Shown here piece by piece: positions 25,129 to 40,809 of a stretch of DNA of 64,000 nucleotides (positions within the stretch are counted from its first letter, which is position 1; every line of letters begins with the position of its first letter). This DNA is from Symsagittifera roscoffensis (taxonomy: Eukaryota > Xenacoelomorpha > Acoela > Convolutidae). The position numbers were made by a program, and so were the translations under genes. The DNA lies in NCBI RefSeq assembly GCF_963678635.1, contig NC_087062.1:60057584-60121583 (forward strand), given 5' to 3'. The notes beneath the pieces are model-generated. The model did no database searches and was not told the origin of the DNA. It saw only the letters and a list, made by a program, of their open reading frames with translations.

Positions 25129-25313
25129 GCAGGGGCAGATTTTGAGGGGGCGGACATTCCCCCCTCAGGGATTCGACCCCCTGCCGACCCAAAGGGTCCC
25201 CCTTTGTACTATTTTGAGATATCTCTTTTTGACCTTACTGACCCTAAAATTTTTCTGAAGGCGCCTTGGGCGCCAATATATAGTAGTTTGAGGGGGGCGC
25301 CGAAAAAACAATT
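25129..25313 (+). mobile_element. hAT-like MITE, copy 2, 3'-truncated
   Basis: This starts CAGGGGCAGATTTTGAGG and shares the internal GACCCAAAGGGTCCCC and GGCGCC-palindrome regions with the other copies, but stops about halfway. The right terminal repeat is missing. It sits about 270 bp past the tubulin poly(A) signal. Confidence 0.65.
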
Positions 25314-25580
25314 CTAAATGATTTTCTGATTCACCTGTACTCTCAATTTCTTAGCCCTATACAAGGGGATAAGATTTGAAAAGTGTGGTCAAATTTATTC
25401 ATTCTGAAGCCATGCTTTGAAACATCGCCTTTCTAATGGAATGCCTGAAAGTTTAACTTAAGTCAATGTTTTTGACATAATTGCAGTAGTGGAATATTTC
25501 AATACTCGATTGTACGACATAATCGAGTCATGCTGGGAGAGATTTTCAGTCTGTACGGAAAAGTTTTTCAGTCTTTTTGC

Positions 25581-25590
25581 TTTATTTATT
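25581..25590 (-). terminator. Poly(A) signal of the alpha-tubulin gene
   Basis: Overlapping AATAAA hexamers on the minus strand lie about 80 nt beyond the tubulin stop codon. Confidence 0.55.
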
Positions 25591-25667
25591 TAGTTGTATA
25601 GTAGTGTTTGTGTCAAGGTTAGGTGCTTGTCTTGGGAAAGGGAGAACGAGGTGCGGCTCGATGACAC

Positions 25668-28871
<3,204 letters not shown>

Positions 28872-29039
28872 TTTGGCTTGTTGTTATGGAAACAGCAACA
28901 CTGCAGTTGTGAACTGAGAGAGAGAAATAAAGGAGAATGGAATGAAAACAAAGATGTGGAACTACTCTGAGCTCTTTTAGTAGAAACGGTAGTTGCAACC
29001 GTTAGGTAGAATGCAAATGGAATGACTGAGCGAGACGCG

Positions 29040-29170
29040 AGAAAAGAGTGTTAATATGGTATGGTGCGTCAGCCTCAATGGTATCTATATAACCGTTCCT
29101 GTTTAGTAATTCTATCGTGGGGGAGGGGGTGCGAATGGTCCCATATGTTGCAGTCGCTCGTGATTGGTCG
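29040..29170 (-). promoter_or_regulatory. Probable alpha-tubulin core promoter
   Basis: On the minus strand a CCAAT box (29167-29163) lies about 75 bp upstream of a TATATAG-type TATA box (29092-29085). The latter lies about 215 nt upstream of the proposed initiator ATG at 28871. The sequence between reads like a 5' UTR and ends CCAAAATG. A second TATA-like run, TATATAAAA, occurs on the plus strand at 29192-29200, so the region could fire in both directions. This is a by-eye call. Confidence 0.4.
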
Positions 29171-29708
29171 AGAGGAACGACTGATGTTGGCTATATAAAA
29201 TAAACGCATACATGAAAATAGCACCACAACGTGCCTGAAGTTATTATACCAACATATCGCATGAAGTAAAAGAGAGTTTGTTGTGCGCATGTTGTGTGCA
29301 TTGAGGAGAATTTCCCAGGAGCCTAAAACAGAAAACCTTTCTGATATTTCACTCTGAAACAGCAATTGGGGCAACAAAAGAACTTATGCTGCAGACGTTT
29401 GCAGACATTTTTGGAATTTTTTTTAGATGTGACGCCGCGTGGTTTTGGTTTGATTCCACGTATGGTTTTAGAGAAGCTACTGCAAAGAATCTGTGTTTTT
29501 GTCACCATAACAGAAAAAGCTATGGAAAAAATTGGACCTAGTAAGTTTTTGGTCGCACCTGTATGGTAAGTTTTAGAATTTCACTATTCATGAGCAAATC
29601 ATAAACACTAATGCGATGAACAAAAAAATCTATTTTGCGAGCCTTCTAAACTGCAACCAGTCTTCATTATCATCGAATCTCTTTTTCATTCTTGTGAAAG
29701 AGTTATCG

Positions 29709-30306
29709 CCAACAACACCACTGCAGAGTTTTCTTTTATTTATAGCAGCTCTTGTATTCTATGGTGTATCGCTGCAAATGGGGCTTATTATCAATATGCA
29801 AACTACATGGCATACCACTATTCCCTAATCAACCCCCTCACCTCCCCCCACCCCTCCTCGATGATGGAGTGACTAACAGTGACGAACTATGTAAAAATAA
29901 ACATGATACTGTAATTTCTAAGCCAGCCATAAGGCAACATGTAAGCTCAAGAAGGATTGAATGTAGGTATTTCCCTAAAGAAAAACTTTTTCTGTAAAGC
30001 AAAAACAAAATACCAGCGTAAATTGTTTTCATTATAATTTTATGTATATCTACGAAATGACAAAAATGAAAACAAGTATGCTAATTTTCACTCTGTAGAA
30101 ACAAAAATAAATCTTTAGATGCAACTTGCATCAAAAACACCATGAACACCTAATCGAAATTCAAATTGAATTTTTTGTAACATTACCAGCTAAATGCATA
30201 ACACTATGGAATAGCTTGAGACATTTTTTTAAATGTGCACCCGAGGTAGGTCACTTTAAATATGATGTTTTTAAAATTATTTAAAGACATTCTCAAGCAT
30301 ATTAGT
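29709..30306. repeat. Dispersed repeat of about 600 bp, copy 1
   Basis: From GCCAACAACACCACTGCAG to AGCATATTAGTG this matches 46333-46950 in the same orientation with only scattered differences, including a long C-rich run (CCCCCTCACC-like) in the middle. Open frames in both copies are similar only because the copies are similar. No domain is recognisable. The 46-kb copy is interrupted at its right end by the giant retroelement. Confidence 0.8.
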
Positions 30307-30507
30307 GTCAATTGAATTGTCGTACTTATAGACTGATACCTTTTTGTTAAAACTCTGAATTCGATAGCTGTATTTTTAATTGTAAAATTGAAACTCACAT
30401 TCTTGCTTGTTTTGTTATTGAGTGACAAGTGTTTGCATTTTCAGCTCTGATGTCTTGATCGTAGAAATTTCAGCATAATTTATTAAAATATTTCTACAAC
30501 TCCGCAG

Positions 30508-30876
30508 CGCATTCGACCCCCTGCCGACCCAAAGGGTCCCCCCTTTGATACTTTTTCAGAAATCCATTTTTGGCCGACCGACCCTAAAATTTTTCTAAAG
30601 GCGCCTTTGGCGCCAATATATACTAACTTTGAGGGGGAGCGCGCGCCAAAAAAAACGCAATTTTTTTGTCAAAATTTTTCAAAAAGTGCCCAAAAACGGC
30701 TTTTTGGTTGTTTTTTCAAAAATTTGCGTTAAAATTTAGCCAAAATATGGGCAAAACACTGCTTTGGGAGAGCTCGAAAAATCAATTTGGTCGACCTAAA
30801 AAAAAAAAGGTCGTCAAAATTTTCGAATTTTTTTTGAAAATCCGCCCCCCTCGAGAAAATCCTAGATCCGCTCCTG
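30508..30876 (+). mobile_element. hAT-like MITE, copy 3, 5'-truncated
   Basis: This starts inside the element at ATTCGACCCCCTGCC and runs to the right terminus CCTAGATCCGCTCCTG. It shares the GGCGCCTTTGGCGCC palindrome with copy 2 and the GAGCTCG...TTTGGTCGACC region with copy 1. No left terminal repeat or target duplication is present. Confidence 0.7.
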
Positions 30877-32204
30877 TGTTTTAGTATATTGTCAGTAGAC
30901 ACAAACTGTTTGGTTTCAGGCGTCAAGCTTTGTAAATTGGTCCAAAATCAAATCCGAAGTTCATAAAACCTTTCAAGTTTTATTTACAATTTTGATTTTC
31001 ACACAACCACGAGGATTCACACAAACCAGATAGTTTTTCTGTTTTGTGTATGTCATTGAGATTTTCTAAGTAAAATGCATTCTAAGATCAAAAAATTAAT
31101 TTCAGTATTTATAACAGTTCAATTCAAAACATTGCTTTGGATGGAACAAAAACTGAGGGAGGCATGGCGTGGAATCTTTAATTTTTTCATCATGTTCAAC
31201 AATAGGTAATTCTCTAAAACGTTTGCTGGACTTAACAAATTCGCAATGGCTAGCTTTTTGTAAGACAAATTAAACAAAAAAAACGTGTCAGAGGACATAC
31301 AACTGAAAAACTGGAAAGTTTTCAAAACCCAGCCGAAAGTGAAAGCTTTGAATGATTAATTCTACGAATCACAATTTCTCTTGTGTCTTCTATTCAGCAC
31401 ATTTGATAAAGTTTCTTCGGCTTTTGGAAAGCAAGACTTATAACTCAATTAGCTCATAAACATGGAATTCTTTTGCTGTAATTGTTTTGATTGACTGACT
31501 TGACTGGTTTCTTGACTCAAATTTTCATTACCTGATTAGTTGCAGTTAACATTCGACTTATTTGACTTTTAGCAGCACAAACAAGAAAGCTGTAATGCGA
31601 ATTTGGCCTATCACTTGTTTTAAATTTTTTAATGTAATTACTTTTGTTGAAACACTAATTACGTCAGTACGAAAGCCACAAAGTTTTAATAATTAACTTA
31701 AAACGCATTTAAATTTTTTCTTTACCTAAGTTTCCAAGAACGCATGCGCACATTTGTCTGAAATTATTTATTTGCCTATAGTTTTTCTCTTTTCTATTGT
31801 TGATTTTTTGCTGATATACTTTTGTGACGTCTTTCTCTCTACTATAGTCCTTTTCAAAGCTTAATCAGCATTTAAAACTTCCTTTTTGATTGATATTTTA
31901 AAAAACCGATATCATTGATAATGACAAAGCATAAAAGAGGACCTTTTGAAAACCCTTGTGTTAAAGCAACTTTTTATAACTGGTTGCTAGATTTTTTTTC
32001 GTGTAATTTAATTTTTCTCACAAATAAATTTTTAAGATAGTCGTCCCCACAAGATTATCATGTTTTCAAAAACAAAGTTTTGGCTTACAGTGCCATAAGT
32101 TTTATGCTAGTCGTCCAAGAGTGTACATTGAGTACCATTTGACTGAAAAAACATTGGTAACGAGTTTTTTTAAATTAAAATTACAATTAAATAAATTGGT
32201 CCAT
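30877..32204. other. Intergenic stretch with nothing recognised
   Basis: AT-rich DNA without long open frames, motifs or repeats that I can link to the rest of the window. It ends at the 5' LTR of the plus-strand gypsy element. Confidence 0.4.
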
Positions 32205-32471
32205 TGTTACATCATTGCATGATGTCATGCATTCATATGCTATAGATTACATAATTAACCTTGCTTATGAAAAGAAGCTCATAAGTTTATATTTATTTAA
32301 CTTTGTAAACATTGATGGTAATTAATACAAATCATTGGAACATTATACCGAGCTGAATATCAATCTGATAGAAATCAACTAAAAAAAATTCCAATCATGC
32401 TCTAACTTGCGCCGGTCGACTAGCGATAAGTTAAGAACCAAAATAGCTGTTCACAGTCATCCGAAGGGACA
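32205..32471 (+). repeat. 5' LTR (267 bp, internally shortened)
   Basis: This begins TGTTACATCATTGC and ends CCGAAGGGACA, matching the 3' LTR at 38287-38696 at both ends. The shared blocks include GGAACATTATACCGAGCTGA. It lacks about 140 bp present in the 3' LTR, between the CATGCTCTAA block and the GCTGTxCACAG block. Confidence 0.8.
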
Positions 32472-32490
32472 TGGTATGACAATGTGACTT
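32472..32490 (+). promoter_or_regulatory. Primer binding site candidate
   Basis: TGGTATGACAATGTGAC directly abuts the 5' LTR and starts with TGG, the complement of a tRNA CCA end, as expected for reverse-transcription priming. The matching tRNA was not determined. Confidence 0.4.
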
Positions 32491-33079
32491 TCGCGGAAAC
32501 TTCTACTCCTGAAATCACCAAAATTCATTGGCAATTGAAGACTACAACATACGAGCAGACAGTGATAACCGCATTTTGCTGAAGCAGAACAGTGCAATAC
32601 CACCCGATTCCCCCAGCAACGCTCAGATGTGGGTAGCAGAGCAACATTTATGGAAAAACTGAGACAGACAGGGAGGAAAACAAGACAGTCATGACTTTTC
32701 AACACCTCTGGGATGACAGTTTTTCAATCTACAGGAGCAGATGTGGATTGTGACCTACAACATCTCTACTCTAGTCAGAAGGCAGGACAGCTGAGCTACT
32801 GACAAGGCAGACAAAAAAGCAGGTCTACAGGTCAGGTTTTCAACAATCAACAAAAACTGTTGGTTTAACCAAAACTCAAAACTCAAAACTCGAACCTCCA
32901 GTAAATTGATATAATTGTCATTATGTTTCCCCACCATGAATCGAAGTAACGGATTACTTAGAAAAACCTTATTATTGAAGCAGCAAAACCTGATTAGCAA
33001 AAATAAGTTAAAACACTTGCTGTCTGTCAAAACCCAAATGATTAGCAAATTTTCTAGTGTTTCCCCTAATTCGACTTTC

Positions 33080-34027
33080 GAATAAGTGCTGCGTCTTATC
33101 CCGAAAACAGGTACTCCCGAGTTTTTCCTCGTGAACTTGACAAAGAATGCGCAGCGAGCGTATCCAACACCAGATTTGCCAGCTGTTGCCCCGATTGATC
33201 CTGCAATAATTGGAGCACATTCACCAGCAGAAGCAGCACGAGTCTACCGAGAAACTGCTCAAAAGCAAGAAAGTATAGATGCTGTAAATGACAATCGGAA
33301 TGAACAAACTTGACGATTGTTCATGAAAGGACTGCCAAGGTGGGCTCAGATCAAAGCTGATCAAACAACCTCCCGCGACCAAAGTTCAGGAACTGTGTAA
33401 CCTGACCAAGAAGCAAATCACGCTGCGCGAAGACGGATTGAACTGAGTAAACGACAAAGTCGCAGAAAGTTTAATAAGCGCTCTCATAAAATTGTTCACA
33501 AATCAGAAACAAATGGAGAAGCAGCTCAATGAAATGAGATTACAAAATAGTGAGCAGTCGAAAAAACAATCGAATCCGCCTGTCGAACAAAATCGGAACA
33601 ACAACAGTCACAATGGTCTGTATAGTGGTTATCTGCCAAATCAAAAAAAAATGGTATGGACAACAACGAGGCAATAAAGGCGGTAGACGAAGAAAAAATT
33701 GGCAAAAAAGTTTAATTTTAACAAGACCAAGCCAAACGTTCAAAACATGCCACAGTTGCACCACAGCAGTATCACCAATGGTTCCCTCGAAATCAGCAGT
33801 ACTCAAACATGTACCAGAACCACTAAAAGCAACCAATAACACAAATGCAGCCATCAGCACAATTCCAGCAGGCTCAGAATTACCCGATGCAACAATTTGC
33901 GGCAAATAAAATACCACAAGCTGAAATGCAAGTTTGGAATGGACTTTTTGTACCAATGATGCGATCATCAGCCATATTTTGTGACGTTTGTGGAAAAGTT
34001 AACCACACAGCAAATCATCGCTGGTAA
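33080..34027 (+). pseudogene. gag remnant with zinc knuckle
   Basis: Translated pieces in shifting frames read as a gag capsid/nucleocapsid: a segment ending in LPRWAQIKADQTT, then a Gln/Asn-rich region, then CDVCGKVNHTANH near 33978-34016. The last is a C-x2-C-x4-H-x3-H variant of the retroviral CCHC knuckle, with His in place of the final Cys. Several stops and frame changes separate the pieces. Confidence 0.6.
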
Positions 34028-34269
34028 AAACAAAAACCACAAGGTTGCGGTCAAACCTTCCCCTTCCAGAGGGAGCCAAAAAACGAAATAAAGCGAATTA
34101 TGCAAACAGACCCATCAGCTTCACTTTCTTTGAAATAAACAGACAAAGTTCCGGTACGAGAAATACAAATCAATACGACAAAGAAAGTACATGATGCATC
34201 TCTCAATCTGATGCTATTAATAGAGGAGGGGTGTTCCGTAAAGAAGAAAATTGGCAATTAACTCAGATC

Positions 34270-35800
34270 ACAAGTGATTGAACTCCAACTCTATGAAAAC
34301 ATTATGAGAAAACTTACCAAGCAGGACAATAGCGATACAATTCACCCGCAAAACTTCGTCCGATTGTCAGGACTAATCATCGCCGCAGTTGGATGTCCTG
34401 ACCCTGCTGACGTGTTTCATGACCTGATTCTGAGTCACGAAATATTCAATTTGAAAAGTCAACTAGAAAAAAAACCTGATATCGAAGATGTGAAGAATTG
34501 GATAAACAGTGAGACAGTTCCAAACCTCACGTACGAAAACAATCGGAAGAAAAAATTTGCTAAAAGTTTCAACAGGTTGATAAGACGACGTTCTGTATCC
34601 AAATTTCTTCGATGACACAGGAAAAGTGAAACCTAAGCAACATTGCCTGCCAAAACATTGTTGAAGTGAAGCTGTTTATAAACTTCACAACTCACCAACT
34701 GGTGGACATCTTAGAATGACAAGGACATCAGAAGAGTTTAGGAAACGATTTTACCCTCCCGGCTTTACCGAATTCCTCGCAAATATTATTAAAAATTGCT
34801 TGACGTGTCTGCAACTCAAAAGAGCAACGGCAAAGCAACAGATTCCACCACTGCAACCAATTTCATCATTGCAATGTTTCCCAGGTGACATGATGCAAAA
34901 TGATATTGTTGGACCACTGAAGTCACCTGTCTACAAGTTTGTTCTCACTGGAACTGATGTACTCACGAAATGTTTGTTTGCAGTACCCTTGACTAATGTC
35001 AGCGCTGATAGTGTGGCAAGGGAACTTACAAAGATGTTTTTTGTTCATAGTTACATCCCGAAAAACATTCTAGCTGATCTTGGAAAGACATTCACGTCAG
35101 ACCTCATGCACAAATTGGCGGCATTGCTCGAAATTTAAATTAACCATGCGACACTGAAACATCCGCAGACTATCGGCCTTCTCGAACAATCCCATGGACC
35201 TCTCAAACGAGTCTTAAAATTGAATACTATTGAACAATGATCAGTCTGGCACAGATATGTCCCACCGCAACATTCATCCACAATACATCGTACTCTTCAT
35301 CAATTGGATGCTGCCCAAGCTCAATTTTCCACGAAACAGAGCTCACTTAATCTGCGCTTCTCATCACAAGCAATGGAAACAGTGACAGCCGAATCTGGTT
35401 TTGTCGTCACGACATTGCAAGATGCGATGCTAGAAAAGTTCATAGAAACGAAGAAGAACTTAATTTCTGCAGATGAAAAATATCGAGGATATTACGATCA
35501 AAAAGCGCTTGCCCAGCCACTGAATTTTCATTCATTTTGTTTACTATTCAATCCTCTTTTGACAAGCCAATCAGTTTGTGGAAGCGAATCAATGCATGCG
35601 TGGATACCGTTGTACGGAGTTGAAAAAATATTGACCAATTCAAACTACATCTTTCTTAAAATGGGAACCAATTACACACAATGCATGCGTACACCCGTTT
35701 CGTCGCAGACCTGTTGATCCACAGCATCATCAAGAACATCTCGAGACTTTTGACCCAAGTAAAAACGAATTGGATCCATCACTTGGTAAATACCGAAGTG
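34270..35800 (+). pseudogene. Ty3/gypsy-type integrase remnant
   Basis: Domains in order are: a linker with NLKSQLEKKPDIEDVKNW; the HHCC zinc domain (H...H in HNSPTGGH near 34690, then CLTC near 34799); the DDE core (Asp in NDIVGPLK; Asp in LADLGKTF; Glu in GLLEQSH near 35175); and a C-terminal domain ending in a YIFLKMGTNYTQCMR-type motif near 35690. Stops lie at about 34615, 34660, 35138, 35240 and 35715. The catalytic residues are still readable but the gene cannot give one product. Confidence 0.75.
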
Positions 35801-38286
35801 AACCAGGACTCTTCGACGATTATTTGCCTAAACTCCTAGAAGACATTTAAACTCAGAACGGTGGACAAAGCATCGTTCCTGATGACCCTGAAATCAACTG
35901 TCAGTGCCGCCTGGAGGACTAGCAGAAGCACCCATTCCTCCGAAAGTAGTCCAAATCACTGCAGAAGCACCAATGGTTGCACCATTACCACCAGTACCGC
36001 TACCAATAGCAGCACCGCCGCCACCAGCACCACCAACGTAAAGAGGGACCTGGCAGCAGCAAAGACTTACGATGAACCAAATATATTTGTCGGACCCGGA
36101 AATGTTTTAGAATTCCCAGGATCTATAGCGCACTGTGTCTTAAGTGACTTTCACATGAGCAAATAAGTAGCCCGTCAAATTAGCAGTGCCTATCCATGCT
36201 TCATACCAACGCTACAAAGCATTGAAACACCAATAGTTGGAGCATCAGTTGTAGTTTCTTTGCCTTGAGAAAACAAGTCAATTTTCAACTTAGTTACCAT
36301 ACCTCAACTTTTCAAAAAACCGACCTACTACAATAAATCAGGAATCCTCAATTGCATAAAGAAGCGGGTTCTACTGAAAGATGTACGGCTTATTGTTTTA
36401 CCAAAATTTGGATGCGGGCTCGAAAAATTGAAAGAAAGTAAAGTTTTAAATTTTATCAGCGACATTTTTGAAAAAAAAAAAACGAACACAAAATCCTCAT
36501 TTATGCTTAGCGACAAGCCAAAAATTGCTTATTACCAATTTAGCATGAACTGTCACCATTGCTAGCTCTTAATGCAGCCAATTGATTCTAACGAAGTTAG
36601 AATTTTTTTACTCTGAGACGAAGAAAAGAAAAAATTTCGATAAAATCCAGTTTTTCCACCTCAATATTTTCCGAAAAACGAATGCCAAGTCACGTTATAA
36701 GTATTGCAACTGTTTCTAAACGAACTTCATCTGCATGAGAATAATGAGGCAACTGTACTAAGTCCATCCACATCTTCAAGGAGAACCTGAAAAAAACTAC
36801 CTGTTATCCACGTATTGAGATTACGAAGAAAATGGTTGGTGGCCTTCCAGCAACACAGTGAACGGAGTTTGAAATTGTTGATGCCATTCAGCTTAAATAA
36901 ACAATTGAGGCAACTGAACCAAATCTATCCACTAGCAGACAACAGCTTGGTTGAGAGTTCGAAAAAATCACCTGTTGCCCACGTACTAATATTACGAAAA
37001 AAAATGGTTGGTGGCCCCCAATCACACAGCGGTCGGGTTTCAAAAGTTTCACCACTGATCACTTTCATAACCTCAATGAGGAACCCACCCAACCCCAACA
37101 CACTGAGAGCTCAAAATCAGAACAGTTACAGCGCTTACATATATCTACCATGTATAAAGATAGGAAAAACAGAAAACTTTTCGAAGAATCCACTTGCTTC
37201 AAAGGCAGACTTGAAACATTCTCATTGCGCAAGTCAGTGTCAACTGGAACTGCTGAGACAAACCTAACAAGCAGTCGCAAATACTGAAAAACAAGGTGGG
37301 CAATTTTCAGATACAATTTAACGTGGAAAATGTTAAAAATTGATTGTTGAAAAATCAGAATTCAGCCATTAAACTTCTAGCTGACGGCAAGTTTCACTCA
37401 AGTGAGCTAGTTATTAACCGTAGCCACTAATAGGAGTGCTGTGCACTGTCTGTACATGATCTGAAGATCAAAAACCAAAAATCAGACTACAGCCAAAAAC
37501 GATAGTCGCATCAATGCAAATATGTAGTTGAAAAATGGAACTTTGACCAAGAAAAAAGAAGATCTACGATTTTTCTCAGAAAGTAAGCCAGCAAGAGACA
37601 GAAAACTCCCGATGAAAAACAGAACAGAAGACTTCTGAAACAATTGGATACAACCCACAACCAATCTCCAATTTAAAAGCATGTATACTAAAATTAAATT
37701 GCTTACATGGTTGAAAAACTTTGAAAATTGAGACGAATGACTGTTAAACTGTTTGAAATAAACTTTCAAAAACAGAGACACCTGAAAATTCTTAAATTGA
37801 CTCATTTGATGGAATACAAATGACGTCAGCATTTAACGAGCACAAGGGTTGTGTCAAAACCACTGGACGGAACACCATGATTTCAAAACGACAAACCACA
37901 AACGAGATCATGAATCACTAATGCGACACCTAGAATAGTACTTGCCGTGCAGATTTATTTAGAGCCCATAACTGACAAAGTCATGATATCATGGACATGA
38001 CCTCAGCTTCTATCGTTTAACTACCATAATCCGACTCAAAGTGGCTTTCTGTCCCCTTTAAAATGTTTCCCTTTTCAAATTAATTCGAAGTTTTCTATCA
38101 TACTGTAAACTGAACTAATACCCTGTTTTAATAAATCAATGATGTAAAGAAATCATTGGGATAGACAAGTATATTCCAAAAACAGTGTTCAATTTTTCAA
38201 TCTGATTGTAATTTTATAAACTAAATTTTTTTAAACCGTTAACAGTCAAAAACGTCGTCCACCCGGGAAGATTTCTAGTGAGGTAG
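35801..38286 (+). other. 3' internal region of the gypsy element
   Basis: One 101-codon open frame (35861-36166) is Ser/Thr-rich without known motifs. The rest has no long frame. A degenerate tandem duplication of about 165 bp (36748-36912 and 36913-37070) shares ATTACGAA and AAATGGTTGGTGGCC. The base before the 3' LTR is only weakly purine-rich, so the polypurine tract is uncertain. Confidence 0.4.
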
Positions 38287-38696
38287 TGTGATATCACTGC
38301 ATGATGTCATGCATGATATGCTATAATAGACTACATAATTAACATTGCTCATTAAATAAAGCTCATACTTTTGTTTTTATTTAATTAGCTAAATATTGAT
38401 GGTGACTAGTACCAATCATTGGAACATTATACCGAGCTGAATATCAATCTGATAGAAATCAACCGAATATATTATTCCAAACATGCTCTAATGGCGCCGA
38501 TCTACCAGAGATACTGCAGAACTTTTAAGCCGAATTCTGCGTCCTTAAAAGTAAGATAAGTCTTAACCGCTCGAGACTTGAATTATGGATCCACAACAAT
38601 AACAAGTGATGGCCAGTAGCGCTAATTACGATCCAAACAGCTAGCAATTATTACAAAAAACGACAATACAGCTGTCCACAGCTATCCGAAGGGACA
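38287..38696 (+). repeat. 3' LTR (410 bp)
   Basis: This begins TGTGATATCACTGCATGATG and ends CCGAAGGGACA, and is collinear with 32205-32471 apart from the block missing there. Both ends follow the TG...CA rule. Confidence 0.8.
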
Positions 38697-38721
38697 CTAT
38701 ATCACATCCAAATATGTCTCG

Positions 38722-40809
38722 GAGCCCATATTGCTTCGCGACCCGTTGAATTCTCCCTCTCTCTCCCTCTCTACAACTTTCCCCATAGCTATCATAAAAG
38801 ATATCGTAATATAGTTTTTTAAATGGATATTTTTGCCATCGTTGTAGAAAGATATCACGTTGTTATCTTCAGGCAAACTTGAAAAGCTATCCAAACTTTT
38901 CGAACTAATTTGTTCAAAGTGCAGCTATTTTTTGATAAAATTTTTTCAAACAAAACAGTTTTGGACATTTCCAATCCATGCTGTGTTTGAATTTGATTTT
39001 AAATAATTTTTTAAATTTTGATCTTGCAAAAGAACGTATTTGTATATGCCTTTGATAAGTTCCGTGCTTCGAAGCGATGCACAAAATCTGAGCTTATTTT
39101 TTGCCATAAAGGCTGGAAACATATCAACTTTTTCACCCTCTTCTATCTTTTAAATAGCTACTTTTAACCTTGCGATAAGCAAGGGTACTGCAACCGGATA
39201 CTAGACTCTTTTTACCAGTAAAAAAAGTTGTCAACAGAAATTTCACTTCTAGAAGTGAAGACCTTGTGGACAGTTTCTAAATGCTTTACAGACAAGATAA
39301 ATGTTGTATACGCATTTTAGGTTAGTTATGGGTCTGGTGTGGTTGTTATGAGTTCCTATTTTTTTGCGCTAGAAAATTTCGGTATTTTTTCGGCACTAGA
39401 GTCTCGGCTTTAATTTCGTCAACTCATTTTCCAAATAATTTTTTTTCAATTGGTTTTGGTTGGTTTTTAGAGAATGGTTGAAATCTTATAAAATGCTTCG
39501 AACAAATCGTAATCACTTTTCCAGACCCTTCCTAATAAACGTAAAAACTTTAGAAACAAAAAAATAATTTAAATTTTATTTCGAAATTTTTCCAGAAAAA
39601 AAATTTCAAAAATTTTTTAAAATTTTTTCTTTCAATTTGCAAAATACCTTATTATGCATTTTTATGCATTTTTCTGTTCAATCAAAAGTTTTCATTATAT
39701 TTTTTCTGGCCCAGTGATGAGTTTTCACAATTTTTTTTATGTTTGTTGAGTTTTTCTGCAACGATTGAGCCCATATTGCTTCGCGACCCGTTGAATTCTC
39801 CCTCTCTCTCCCTCTCTACAACTTTCCCCATAGCTATCATAAACGATATCGTATGATGGTTTTTTAAACGGATATTTTTGCCATCGTTGTAGAAAGATAT
39901 CACGTTGTTATCTTCAGGCAAACTGGAAAAGTTATCAAAACTTTTCGAACTAATTTGTTCGAAGTGCAGCTATTTTTTGATAAAAATTTTTTCAAACAAA
40001 ACAGTTTTGGACATTTCCAATCCATGCTGTATTTGAATTTGATTTTAAATACTTTTTTAAATTTTGATCTTGCAAAAGAACGTATTTGTATATGCCTTTG
40101 ATAAGTTCCGTGCTTCGAAGCGATGCACAAAATCTGAGCTTATTCTTTGCCATAAAGGCTAGAAACATATCAACTTTTTCACCTTCTTCTATGTTTTAAG
40201 CAGCTACTTTTAACCTTGCGATAAGCAAGGGTACTGCAACCGGGTACTAGACTCTTTTTACCCGTAAAAAAAGTTGTCAACAGAAATTTCACTTCTAGAA
40301 GTGAAGATCTTGTGGACAGTTTCTAAATGCTTTACAGTAAAGATAAATGTAGTATACGCGTTTTAGGTTAGGTATGGGTCTTGTGTGGTTGTTATGAGTT
40401 CCTTTAAAAGCATTTTTTTGCGCTAGAAAATTTCGGTATTTTTTCGGCTTTAATTTCGTCAACTCATTTTCCAAATGGTTTTTTTTTCAATTGGTTTTGG
40501 TTGGTTTTTATAGAATGGTTGAAATCTTACAAAATGCTTCGAACAAATCGTAATCACTTTTCCAGACCCTTCCTAAAAAACGTAAAACCTTTAGAAACAA
40601 AAAATAATTTAAAATTTATTTCGAATTTTTTCCAAAAAAAAATTTCAAAAATTTTTTAAAATTTTTTCTTTCAATTTGCAAAATACCTAATTATGCATTT
40701 TTATGCATTTTTCTGTTCAATCAACTGTTTTCATCATATTTTTCTGGTCCAGTGATGAGTTTTCACAATCTTTTTTTTATGTTTGTTGAGTTTTTGTGCA
40801 ACGATCGAG
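38722..40809. repeat. Tandem duplication, about 1.04-kb unit, two copies
   Basis: Unit 1 runs from about 38722 to 39766 and unit 2 from about 39767 to 40809, with roughly 95% identity by eye. Each starts GAGCCCATATTGCTTCGCG followed by a CCCTCTCTCTCCCTCTCT run. Each also contains the 18-bp perfect palindrome TTCACTTCTAGAAGTGAA and an AGTAAAAAAAG-type hairpin region, and ends near TTGAGTTTTTxTGCAACGAT. A minus-strand frame (MPEDNNVISFYNDGKN-like) is present in both units but is short and has no start context. I regard it as incidental. Confidence 0.85.

Larger units (their letters stand above)
32205..38696 (+). mobile_element. Internally deleted Ty3/gypsy-type LTR element
   Basis: Direct repeats (LTRs) bound a 5.8-kb interior that carries a gag remnant with a zinc knuckle and a complete-looking but broken integrase region. 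Protease, RT and RNase H are absent: the gag knuckle at 34020 is followed within about 250 bp by the segment that normally precedes the integrase zinc domain. Reading frames are broken by many stops, so this copy is dead. Target duplications at the outer ends do not match (CCAT before, CTAT after). Confidence 0.8.

Noticed and set aside
29752..29997. Similar open frames in the two copies of the 600-bp repeat
   Set aside because: Similarity reflects recent duplication of the whole repeat; frames are short, shift between copies and lack domains.
33540..33968. 142-codon minus-strand frame
   Set aside because: Antisense shadow of the gag remnant; hydrophobic low-complexity translation without motifs.
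38697..39921. Short minus-strand frame present in both 1.04-kb units
   Set aside because: Conserved only as part of the tandem duplication; no start context or domain, and includes the CT microsatellite.
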